A stretch of 12,474 nucleotides of DNA from Symbiodinium natans (Eukaryota > Sar > Dinophyceae > Suessiales > Symbiodiniaceae): assembly GCA_905221605.1 (NCBI GenBank), contig CAJNDS010002412.1, positions 2,147,929-2,160,402 on the forward strand, in the 5' to 3' direction. Below the pieces are notes generated by a model that had not been told where the DNA came from, did not search any database, and was given only the letters and a program-made list of their open reading frames with translations. Position numbers and translations under genes: made by a program. Shown piece by piece: positions 6,437 through 12,397 of the stretch (position 1 is the first letter of the stretch; each line of letters opens with the position of its first letter).

Positions 6437-6507
6437 CGGAGGGTGGGGCACTGCCCAAGGGCGCCTCCATCGGCGATGAGTTCTCTCGGCTTCGGGTCTA
6501 GGATTGC
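6437..6507. other. Unique spacer, nothing recognised
   Basis: Mid-complexity sequence with no gene or hairpin I can support. Confidence 0.4.
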
Positions 6508-6605
6508 TTCCTGAACCCGAAACCCTAAACCCTAAACCCTAAACCCTAAACCCTAAACCCTAAACCCTAAACCCTAAACCCTAAACCCCAAACCCCAAGC
6601 CCTAG
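6508..6605 (-). repeat. Nearly pure CCCTAAA array
   Basis: About eleven consecutive perfect or near-perfect CCCTAAA units, starting CCCGAAA and ending CCCCAAA/CCCCAAG. One of the longest clean arrays in the window. Confidence 0.93.
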
Positions 6606-6817
6606 CCCCCAAATCCTAGACTCTAAACTAACCTCCTTAAATCCGATGCAAAGTCTCTGAGTGCTTACCAAAAACCTGCCAGGGCTTCAGCTGGGGCTTG
6701 TGAGTTCTTTGCAAAAGCGGAATTCGGTTGCCTGATACACTCCCTTGTAGCGGTTTAGGCTTTAGGAGTATAGTGGGAAAAGAAGGCACGTACTTCCCTG
6801 AGTCCCGGACAAAAGCA
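6606..6817. other. Unique spacer
   Basis: No convincing gene. The 90-codon minus-strand frame across 6637-6909 starts at TTG and its first third is translated telomere-like repeat, so I do not call it. Confidence 0.4.
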
Positions 6818-6868
6818 AGTAAGGTTAGGGTTTGGTTCCAGGTTCTAGGGTTCCAGGGTTTAGGGTCC
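6818..6868 (+). repeat. Short degenerate TTTAGGG block
   Basis: TTAGGGTTTGG, TCTAGGG, TCCAGGG and TTTAGGG units with G-strand polarity. Confidence 0.7.
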
Positions 6869-6877
6869 CAAATTCTG

Positions 6878-6996
6878 ACCCTAAACCCTAAAACCCAAAG
6901 ACCCAACAAAAACCCAAAGACCCCACCCTAAACCCTAAACCCAAAACCCAACACCCAAAATCTAACCCTAAAACCCAAAGACCCCAAAACCCTACT
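6878..6996 (-). repeat. Degenerate CCCTAAA/CCCAAAG/CCCAACA array
   Basis: Alternating CCCTAAA, CCCAAAGA and CCCAACA-type units. It faces the G-strand block at 6818-6868 head to head, about 10 bp apart. Confidence 0.8.
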
Positions 6997-7000
6997 GAAG

Positions 7001-7198
7001 GTGCTAGGATGGCGAGGTGTTCTTGGGTCGCGCCCTTCCCCTGACGCTAAGCGGCGCCAGCAGACCGAAAGTGTCTGCGGGGCGCGGGAGAAAAGCCGAG
7101 CTGCTGATGTTGCCCTGAGGGTTCAGGGTTTAGGGTTTAGGCTTTGGGCTTTAGGGTTTAGGGGCACCTTAGCCCAATCATTGAGGCCCTTAGACTGA
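7001..7198 (+). other. Exon-like open frame (65 codons, no ATG)
   Basis: The frame opens LGWRGVLGSRPSPDAKRRQQ and continues through an arginine/alanine-rich unique stretch to about 7118. It then reads the G-strand repeat (VQGLGFR) and closes at TGA near 7196. There is no ATG at the left edge. GC-rich third positions are suggestive, but no family is recognised. Confidence 0.22.
7117..7163 (+). repeat. Short TTTAGGG array
   Basis: Five or six units including TTCAGGG and CTTTGGG variants. It is the right cap of the 6997-7116 island. Confidence 0.82.
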
Positions 7199-7342
7199 TT
7201 GGACTACCTGCAAAGAGCCCGAGTTTGTCTCGGTCTGTAAGATTTACGTCTTGTTATTTTATCTTGGGGGGCGGGGGTCTCAGATCTGTGGTTGAGAGTT
7301 TAGCACTGAGGACCTGATGACATAGACCCAGCCATCCTTCCT
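7164..7342. other. Unique spacer, no gene seen
   Basis: Mid-complexity sequence with a CTTGGGGGGCGGGGG G-cluster near 7264. No gene or RNA is supported. Confidence 0.4.
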
Positions 7343-7570
7343 AGACTCTAAAACTCAAAAAGCCCTAAACCCTAAACTCTCAGCCCTAAACCCTAGACTC
7401 TAAAACTCACAAGCCCTGACCCCTAATCTTTCAACCCCCCAAAAACCTAAACCCTAAACCCTAGACCCTAGACCCTAAACCCTAAACCCTAAACCCTAAA
7501 CCCTAAACCCTAAACCCTAAGCCCTAAGCCCTAAGCCCTAAGCCCTAAGCCTAAGCCCTAAGCTCTAAAC
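7343..7570 (-). repeat. Long C-strand array with CCCTAAG sub-array
   Basis: CTAGACTCTAAAACTC-type degenerate units give way to canonical CCCTAAA (7466-7514), then five perfect CCCTAAG units (7515-7549), a six-base CCTAAG and one more CCCTAAG. The homogeneous variant inside a canonical array indicates local expansion. Confidence 0.9.
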
Positions 7571-7633
7571 CGACAGTAAGCCCGAGCTCTTCAGAAGGCT
7601 TCAGACCCTGGCTTAAAGCACCTCTCGAAGCGG

Positions 7634-7696
7634 TCTAGGGTTTAGGGTTTAGGGTTTAGGGTTTAGGGTTTGGGGTTTGGGGTTTGGGGTTTAGGA
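7634..7696 (+). repeat. TTTAGGG array with TTTGGGG units
   Basis: Five TTTAGGG followed by three TTTGGGG units. It forms the right cap of a 63-bp island (7571-7633) whose + frame reads DSKPELFRRLQTLA before a TAA. Confidence 0.88.
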
Positions 7697-7850
7697 TTCA
7701 TTTCGGAAACTTCCTTGGTTTGCCTTCTGGTCTCGTGCTTAATTATGCCTGCAACCCCAAAATCAAGCTGAAACCCCAAGCCTTTGAGCCCAGCGCAACA
7801 CCCTGTAGACCAGAGATCTAAATCCAAACCCCTGGACCCCTAAAATCCGC
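7697..7850. other. Unique spacer
   Basis: No gene or RNA recognised. Scattered single CCCTAAA-like words only. Confidence 0.4.
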
Positions 7851-7932
7851 AACCCTAAGCCCTAAACCCGAAACCCTAAACCCTAGCCCTAAACCCTAAA
7901 CCCTGCTAGGCCCCTAAACGCCTCAACCCTAC
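7851..7932 (-). repeat. CCCTAAA array with CCCGAAA and CCCTAG variants
   Basis: Seven or eight C-strand units ending at a CCCCTAAACGCC degenerate unit. Confidence 0.85.
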
Positions 7933-8030
7933 AACGGAGACCAGCCATGCTTTCCGTCAAGCGAAGCTTATGAGCTGCAGAGTTTATTTAACTCTCAAGC
8001 GCCTTCCGGCGCACCAAATCCGAAACCCAT

Positions 8031-8130
8031 GTTTAGGGTTTAGGGTTTAGGGTTTAGGGTTTAGGGTTTAGGGTTTAGGGGCAGACCCTCGCCCTAAACC
8101 CCACAACCCGAACCCAAAACCCTCTGAGCC
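8031..8130. repeat. G-strand array immediately followed by C-strand units
   Basis: 8031-8079 is seven perfect TTTAGGG units. After GGCAGACCCTCG the polarity flips to CCCTAAACCCC and CCCGAAC-type units (8092-8130). The two halves could fold into a telomere-repeat hairpin. Confidence 0.85.
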
Positions 8131-8381
8131 CTACACAGCTGTGAGCAAGCCCGCGATGCCTGGCTAAGCCCTTCCGCACCCACGTGCCTTGAAGTGCCTT
8201 GAGAAGCTTCAAAGCTTCAAGCCGAACCTAAACCAACCCTAGAGCACATGAAGCCCAAACCCTACAAAACCTATGAAAGTTGAACCCCCAAAACCCTGAA
8301 CCGCCCAACTAGTCGATCCTTGATCAGAGACCTTACTAGTTCTTAGCATGGAAACTGAGGATTAGGGAATTCGGTACCTTG
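8131..8381. other. Unique spacer with isolated CCCTAAA-like words
   Basis: Contains short GAAGCTTC palindromes near 8212-8221 and scattered CCCTA words. No gene or RNA is supported. Confidence 0.4.
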
Positions 8382-8414
8382 AGTTTAGGGTTTAGGGTCT
8401 GCATTCTGTATTAA

Positions 8415-8534
8415 GTACCCCCCTCAGAGAAGTGTCTCATGCCCGCTGTCTCATCGGCGCCTGAGCTGCCTGAGCTCACGCTGAGCCTCAAGCAGGTCCC
8501 TGGTATGGGCTTCGAACTTGGGTTGAGGGTTTAG
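8415..8534 (+). other. Exon-like open frame with ATG at 8439
   Basis: Open from after TAA 8412-8414 to TAG 8532-8534. The ATG at 8439 gives 31 codons beginning MPAVSSAPELPELTLSLKQV and ending in a few codons of telomere-like repeat. A CCCCCCTCAG tract just upstream resembles a 3' splice site. GC-rich codons and balanced composition are suggestive. The family is unknown. Confidence 0.27.
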
Positions 8535-8628
8535 TTTAAACCCTAAAGCCTAAAGCCTTAAGCCTAAACCCTAGACCCTAGACCCTAAACCCGGTTTAAA
8601 CCCTAAACCCTAAACCCTAAACCTTAAA
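8518..8628. repeat. Inverted telomere-like block (short G strand, then C strand)
   Basis: GGGTTGAGGGTTTAG is followed at once by TTTAAACCCTAAAGCC and CCCTAAA/CCCTAGA units to about 8628. AGTTTAAACC at 8534 and GGTTTAAACC at 8593 each contain a perfect TTTAAA palindrome at the switch. Confidence 0.85.
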
Positions 8629-8710
8629 TTGGAGGGGCTCGGGGGCGCAGTTAGGCTTCAGTCGGAGGCTTCTAAGGGGTCCAGGGGGGACCAACAAGTT
8701 TGCATTTGCT

Positions 8711-8757
8711 GAGGGTTTAGGGTTTAGGGTTTAGGGTTTAGGGTTTAGGGTTTAGGC
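8711..8757 (+). repeat. TTTAGGG array
   Basis: Six perfect TTTAGGG units, right cap of the 8629-8710 island. Confidence 0.92.
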
Positions 8758-8948
8758 TTGTGCAATCTTTGCGAGTGGGAGGTTTACGAAGAGAAGGGAC
8801 CCCTCATATCGACCCCGTAGGATTTCGTTATAGTAAGGGCCCAATTAAGTACCCCTACTATCGGAAACCCCCCAGATTGTGCAAGCTTTGGGGAGTCTTG
8901 GCAAAGCTCCGGTTCAGGGGCTTTCGTCTAGCAACGAGTAGTGTTTAG
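8742..8948 (+). other. Open frame, possible exon fragment
   Basis: Open from after TAG 8739-8741 to a TAG at 8946-8948. Unique sequence encodes a Tyr/Lys/Arg-rich stretch (for example DPVGFRYSKGPIKYPYYRKP). The only upstream initiators are GTG-type, so an exon would have to be spliced in. No family is recognised. Confidence 0.2.
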
Positions 8949-8966
8949 GGTGTAGGGTTTTAGGGC
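8943..8966 (+). repeat. Very short TTTAGGG block
   Basis: Three degenerate units, GTTTAGGGTGTAGGG and TTTTAGGG. Confidence 0.65.
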
Positions 8967-9425
8967 TTCTAAGTTGAAGCAACAACTCATGCATCAAAAG
9001 GCTTCCATACTACCGGCAAGTTTTCAGAGAACGGCTTGACGCAGGGAAGCGTATCGAACGGCAATCCCTGACTATCAGTTTCAAAGTCAGTGGGTTCACC
9101 TTGGGGCGGGGGGGGCTACTAAGGTTGTAGCTGCCCTAAGCGCAAAACATCCCAAACCCTACGATGTTCGCGCTAACAGGTACGGAAGCCTGAATTCTGA
9201 GTCAGCGAACCCGATCCGATCACTCTTGTGGAAGCCCTTCTTCTGTTTACCTTGCTAGGGAATGAAGGATTAGCAATAAAAGGCATGTATGATAATACCC
9301 TCTACCTTCATTCCCTATGAATACCAAAAGTTCTGTAGAGGTGCCATTGAGCGTTTGGGCAGTTTAGAGCTAGGACGGCCTTCAATGAGACCTGGAATGC
9401 ATTCCACTCGCTGAATAAGCACATT
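8967..9425. other. Longest telomere-repeat-poor unique stretch
   Basis: About 460 bp with only one stray CCCAAACCCTA near 9151. It contains a 13-bp inverted repeat (9256-9317), a 6-bp stem at 9068-9090 and a GGGGCGGGGGGGGC run near 9104. GGGTTCACC near 9092 resembles a tRNA T-loop word, but no cloverleaf could be built around it. No gene is supported. Confidence 0.45.
9256..9317. repeat. 13-bp perfect inverted repeat with 36-nt loop
   Basis: TAGGGAATGAAGG (9256-9268) and CCTTCATTCCCTA (9305-9317) are exact reverse complements. The A/T-rich loop starts ATTAGCAATAAAAGG. It could be a hairpin RNA, a miniature inverted-repeat element remnant or a protein-binding site. No flanking duplication was noticed. 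Confidence 0.7.
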
Positions 9426-9458
9426 ATTTAGGGTCTATAGGGTTTAGGGTTTCGGGTT
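9426..9458 (+). repeat. Short TTTAGGG/TTTCGGG block
   Basis: Four degenerate G-strand units, including TCTATAGGG. Confidence 0.75.
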
Positions 9459-9478
9459 CTCCGCCAAGGGCTACATAG

Positions 9479-9682
9479 TTCAGAGAACAGACCGTACGGC
9501 AGTCGGAGATCCTGGTATGGTTCGCCCGCCTGCGGTACCTGAACCAGGCGCGCCAGCGAGCAAGGGTTGGTAGTGGGGAATGGCTCCTGACCTTGGGACC
9601 ACGTGAACCCGAAGAGGGCTTCTGGGTCAATACCTTCATAGGAATTTATATATGTAGCAGCATGGGGTTTATGACCCGTTAG
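9479..9682 (+). other. Best exon-like open frame of the window (67 codons, no ATG start)
   Basis: Open from after TAG 9476-9478 to TAG 9680-9682, almost entirely in unique sequence. It reads FREQTVRQSEILVWFARLRY, then continues with a Gln/Arg-rich helix-like part and a hydrophobic end (FWVNTFIGIYICSS). Many codons end in G or C and the mix of aromatic, aliphatic and charged residues is protein-like. The minus strand has a 71-codon ATG frame (9424-9639), but it is Arg/Ser-rich and ends in telomere-repeat codons, as expected for an antisense shadow. The family is unknown, and splice borders are not established. Confidence 0.3.
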
Positions 9683-9701
9683 GGTTCATCTGTTCCTTAG
9701 A

Positions 9702-9726
9702 GAAACCCTAAACTCTGGACCCTAAG
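9702..9726 (-). repeat. Short CCCTAAA-like block
   Basis: AAACCCTAAACTCTGGACCCTAAG, three degenerate C-strand units. Confidence 0.6.
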
Positions 9727-9859
9727 ATTTCTTAATGGCATGAAGCTTTTTCATCCTCCTTTGAATGGAACCCTGCCCTCTTCGGGGCGCAGCCTGCGCC
9801 GTAGTCAAGCCCCACAGGGTCGGAACATTTTTCATAGTTAGTTTGTTTTTTTTGGATAT

Positions 9860-9974
9860 GGGGGGGGGGGGGGGNNNNNNNNNNNNNNNNNNNNNNNNNN
9901 NNNNNNNNNNNNNNNNNNNNNNNNNNNNNNNNNNNNNNNNNNNNNNNNNNNNNNNNNNNNNNNNNNNNNNNNNN
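9860..9974. other. Assembly gap preceded by a 15-G run
   Basis: 9875-9974 is exactly 100 N, the usual placeholder for a gap of unknown length. The contig to its left ends in 15 G (9860-9874) after TTTGGATAT. The contig to its right begins inside the G-rich arm of the second element copy. Confidence 0.97.
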
Positions 9975-10452
9975 AGGGGGTAGGGAGGGGGTTAGGTGGG
10001 AGTGGATGGTGGGAGGGGTCAGTTGGTGGGGGGGTTGGGGGGGTAGTAGGTGAGGGGGTTGGAGGGCGGGAGTGTGCTGCTTGGTGGGAGGGTTGAGGGG
10101 GGTAGGTGGGGTAGGTGGGAGGATGGGGTGGGGGGTAGGGGGGGTAGGAGGGGGTTGTGGGGAGGGGGGGAGGTGGGGGTTGGGAGCGGTTAGATGGGAG
10201 TTGGGGGGGAGGTGGGAAGATAGGTGGGAGGGGGTTGGGCGGGAGTTTGGAGGGGGGTGTGGGGGGGGGTCGGTGGGGGTAGGTGGGAGGGGGCGGGAGT
10301 GGTGGGAGGTTTGGGGGGGAGGGGGAGGGGGGGGGGTGGGGGTGGGGGCGTGCGCAGCGATGCCGCGGTACGGCGCGGCGTGTGTGCGATACTACCGGTT
10401 CGGTATGCGGTGCGTTGCGGTTTGCGATATTTGTATTGTTGAAACAGCCCTG
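9975..10452. mobile_element. Second, left-truncated copy of the low-complexity element
   Basis: A G-rich minisatellite arm (9975-10326) matches 4361-4600 and then continues without interruption from GCGGTTAGA into the 5885-6002 equivalent. It then has a short G10-T-G5-T-G5 zone and the 104-bp right end (10349-10452). The left end, C arm and core are absent, lost in or beyond the gap. The sequence after CAGCCCTG (ATAACCACGG) differs from that after copy 1 (TTCGCCAAAC). Confidence 0.75.
10349..10452. repeat. 104-bp right terminal segment, copy 2
   Basis: Identical by eye to 6155-6258 (offset 4194 bp). Frames predicted across it come from both copies and are explained by the duplication. Confidence 0.9.
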
Positions 10453-10499
10453 ATAACCACGGCAGCCCCAGCGTGACTAAAGCGGAAATGCTTGTAGCC

Positions 10500-10649
10500 C
10501 TTTTAACCCAAAATTCTAAACGCTAAACCCTAAACCCCCCTAGCCCTAGACCCTAAACCCTAAAGCGCCCTAGCCCTAAACCCTAAGCCCTAGACCCTAA
10601 ACCCTAAACCCTAAACCCTAAACCCTAAACCCTAAACCCTAAACCCTAA
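10500..10649 (-). repeat. CCCTAAA array with CCCTAGA/CCCTAG variants
   Basis: A degenerate start (CCCAAAATTCTAAACGC) is followed by CCCTAAA, CCCTAGC and CCCTAGA units, then about eight clean CCCTAAA units. Confidence 0.9.
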
Positions 10650-10760
10650 ACTCGGAAGGTGCGGGGCATCTCCCCGCTGCTTCTCACGAAGTGCCTTAGC
10701 ATCCTCAAGAAGCTGCGCCTCAATGAGGTCACCCAGCAGGGTTTAGGGTTTAGGGTTTAG
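10650..10760 (+). other. Exon-like island capped by telomere-like arrays
   Basis: Open from after TAA 10647-10649 to TAG 10758-10760. The unique part encodes VRGISPLLLTKCLSILKKL, then RLNEVTQQ, before G-strand repeat. It has a leucine/lysine helix-like pattern and strongly GC-rich third positions. It sits between CCCTAAA on the left and TTTAGGG on the right. The family is unknown, and there is no ATG. Confidence 0.28.
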
Positions 10761-10870
10761 GGTTTAGGGTTTAGGGTTGAGGATGGTTTAGGGTGCAGGG
10801 GTTTCGGGTGTAGGGTTTCTTTGAGGTTTAGTGTGTAGAGTTTCGCATGTAGGGTGTAGGGTTTAGGGCT
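10738..10870 (+). repeat. TTTAGGG array degenerating rightward
   Basis: Five clean TTTAGGG units, then TTGAGG, GGTGCAGGGG, GTGTAGGG and TTTAGTGTG-type variants to 10870. Confidence 0.87.
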
Positions 10871-10926
10871 TGGACGTCACGGAAATCCGGACCTCCCCTC
10901 CACCCCAACACCTGCATGGTAGGTAC
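10871..10926. other. Short unique spacer
   Basis: A 56-bp unique segment (GGACGTCACGGAAATCC and following). Nothing recognised. Confidence 0.4.
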
Positions 10927-11055
10927 CCCAAACCCTAAACCCTAAACCCTAAACCCTAAACCCTAAGCCCTAAGCCCTAAGCCCTAAGCCCTAAGCCCTA
11001 AGCCCTAAGCCCTAAGCCCTAAGCCCTAAGCCCTAAACCCTAAACCCTAAACCCT
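10927..11055 (-). repeat. C-strand array containing ten perfect CCCTAAG units
   Basis: Canonical CCCTAAA units flank ten consecutive exact CCCTAAG heptamers at 10961-11030. The array returns to CCCTAAA at 11031. Confidence 0.95.
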
Positions 11056-11097
11056 TACCATCCTAAGCTGCGAGTCCTGAAGTATCGCGGACAAACC

Positions 11098-11216
11098 CGC
11101 CCTAAACCCTAAACCCTAAACCCTAAACCCGAAACCCGAAACCCTAAACCCTAAACCCTAAACTAACCCTAAACCCTAAACCCTAAACCCTAGACCCTAA
11201 ACCCTAATCCCTAAAC
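11098..11216 (-). repeat. CCCTAAA array with CCCGAAA and CCCTAGA variants
   Basis: About 15 C-strand units, including two CCCGAAA, a short AACTAA and a CCCTAAT. Confidence 0.92.
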
Positions 11217-11266
11217 GCGAACACGCCCCGCGTTGCCAAAGCCCCAATCGAATGCAGAAGCTTCCC
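11217..11266 (-). other. Short unique island between C- and G-strand arrays
   Basis: A 50-bp island. The minus strand reads LLHSIGALATRGVFAFRD before a stop in the repeat, a coding-like but very short frame. Confidence 0.15.
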
Positions 11267-11600
11267 AATTGGGGTTTAGGGTTTAGGGTTTAGGGTAATT
11301 GGGGTCTAGGGTTTAGGATTTAGGGTTTAGGGTAATTGGGGTTTAGGGTTTAGGGTGTAGGGTTTAAGGGTTTAAGGGTTTCAGGGTTTAAGGGTCTAAG
11401 GGTTTAAGGGTTTATCTGAGAGTCTTGGGGTTGATCTTCTTACGTTTTGAGGGTTTAGTTTTTTTTTTTAGGGTTGAGGGTTTAGGGTTTAGGATGTAGG
11501 GGTTTAGGGGTTTAGGGGTTCAGGGTGTAAGGGTTTACGGGTTTAAGGGTTTAATGGGGTTTCAAGGTTTCAAGGTTCAAGCTAGGGTGTAAGGATTTCA
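11267..11600 (+). repeat. Long G-strand array with AATTGGGG higher-order repeat and TTTAAGGG octamers
   Basis: AATTGGGG occurs at 11267, 11297 and 11334 (spacings 30 and 37, differing by one heptamer), each followed by TTTAGGG-type units. 11363-11415 and 11520-11560 are dominated by an octamer, TTTAAGGG. An 11-T run (11459-11469) interrupts the array. Confidence 0.9.
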
Positions 11601-11605
11601 GCTTC

Positions 11606-11689
11606 CGCCCTCAAGGGAGGGCGGGGGGGGGGGAGGGGGGGCCCTGGCTAGCCTTGCGGAACACTGGGATACTCACTCCCCCCCCTCCC
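11606..11689. repeat. GC-rich hairpins and complementary G/C runs
   Basis: CGCCCTC (11606-11612), loop AAGG, GAGGGCG (11617-11623) is a perfect 7-bp stem. The following G run (11631-11641, GGGAGGGGGGG) is complementary to the C run at 11679-11689 (CCCCCCCTCCC), allowing an 11-bp stem across a 37-nt loop. Confidence 0.6.
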
Positions 11690-11704
11690 GTACCACCTTT
11701 ACAC

Positions 11705-11803
11705 CCTCAACCCTAAACCCCACAACTTTAGGGTTTAGGGTTTAGGGTTTAGGGTTTAGGGTTTAGGGTTTAGGGTTTAGGGTTTAGGGTTTAGGGTTTA
11801 GGG
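11705..11803. repeat. Inverted telomere-like block: short C strand, long pure G strand
   Basis: CCCTCAACCCTAAACCCC (11704-11721) is followed after ACAAC by eleven perfect TTTAGGG units (11727-11803). The array is among the cleanest in the window. Confidence 0.93.
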
Positions 11804-11814
11804 CCATAAACCCA

Positions 11815-11973
11815 ATGAACCTAGGGTATGCTTTTGTTAAGCTGTTGTGCTCGTTGTTCAGCGCTTGGCGTGTGTGTGGCGTGCACTTCTGCTCATCAGG
11901 AGACGTACCTGGAGCTCTTCTCCATGGAGGCGGCGCTCGATGCCTTAGGGAGGGTCTAGGGTTTGGGGTTTAG
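11815..11973 (+). other. Short ATG frame with an RNP1-like GYAFV motif
   Basis: A 52-codon frame from ATG 11815 to TAG 11971-11973 begins MNLGYAFVKLLCSLFSAWRV. NLGYAFV matches the core of the RNP1 motif of RNA-recognition domains and resembles the NxGYAF word of the Mei2-type RRM. The rest does not continue like an RRM in this frame. A different + frame (11900-11959) encodes ETYLELFSMEAALDA after a CATCAG acceptor-like site, so a spliced fragment is conceivable. Eight residues are not enough to assign a family. Confidence 0.25.
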
Positions 11974-12117
11974 GGCATATGGGTCTAAGGGTTTAAGGGT
12001 CTAGGGTGTAGGGGTTTAGGGTGTAAGGGTTTCAGGGTTTACGGGTTTAAGGGTTTAAGGTTTTAAGGGTGTATGGGTTTAAGGGTTTAAGGATGCAAGG
12101 GTTTCAGGGTTTAAGGC
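11951..12117 (+). repeat. Degenerate TTTAGGG/TTTAAGGG array
   Basis: A mixture of TCTAGGG, TTTGGGG, GTGTAGGG and many TTTAAGGG or TTTCAGGG octamers. It is similar in texture to 11363-11600. Confidence 0.85.
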
Positions 12118-12265
12118 CTCGGCAGTTGCCCCCCTGAACCCGAAACCCTCAACCAAAGCCTTGGAGGTAATTGTTTTGTTGAAAGGCTTCTCTTCAACGG
12201 ACTTGACAAACCCGAGTGTAGAACGGTAGTACGCCCCAATTTTTTGGCGATTTCAGCTGCATGTT
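12118..12265. other. Unique spacer
   Basis: Contains a single CCCGAAACCC unit near 12136. The frame across 12244-12447 begins at TTG and is partly repeat-derived, so no gene is called. Confidence 0.4.
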
Positions 12266-12268
12266 GCT

Positions 12269-12305
12269 GGGGTTTAGGGTTTAGGTTTTCAGTAGGGTTT
12301 AGGGC
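12269..12305 (+). repeat. Short TTTAGGG block
   Basis: GGGGTTTAGGGTTTAGG, a break, then AGGGTTTAGGGCTC. Confidence 0.75.
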
Positions 12306-12365
12306 TCAATCGAAGACAGCGCAAAACGATAAGCCCAAAACGAAAGCACCCAATGGCCTCAAGCC

Positions 12366-12397
12366 CAAACCTAAACCCCACCCCCCCCCCCCCCCCC
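12366..12397 (-). repeat. C-strand unit plus 17-C homopolymer
   Basis: AACCTAAACCCCA runs directly into 17 uninterrupted C (12381-12397). It mirrors the 17-C tract at 2485-2501. Confidence 0.85.

Noticed and set aside
6637-6909. 90-codon minus-strand frame
   Set aside because: It begins at TTG and the first 35 or so residues are telomere-like repeat. It has no protein-like core beyond that.
9085-9110. tRNA T-arm-like word GGGTTCACC
   Set aside because: No matching acceptor, D arm or anticodon stem could be placed at proper distances.
9841-9874. Left end of the second element copy just before the gap
   Set aside because: There is no CAGGG end, no C-rich arm and no similarity to 2831-2934. 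Only a T-rich stretch and 15 G are present.
10072-10476. 134-codon frame ending CDICIVETALITTAAPA
   Set aside because: It is repeat translation through the second element copy. The C-terminal similarity to the 6155-6258 frame is due to the identical 104-bp DNA.
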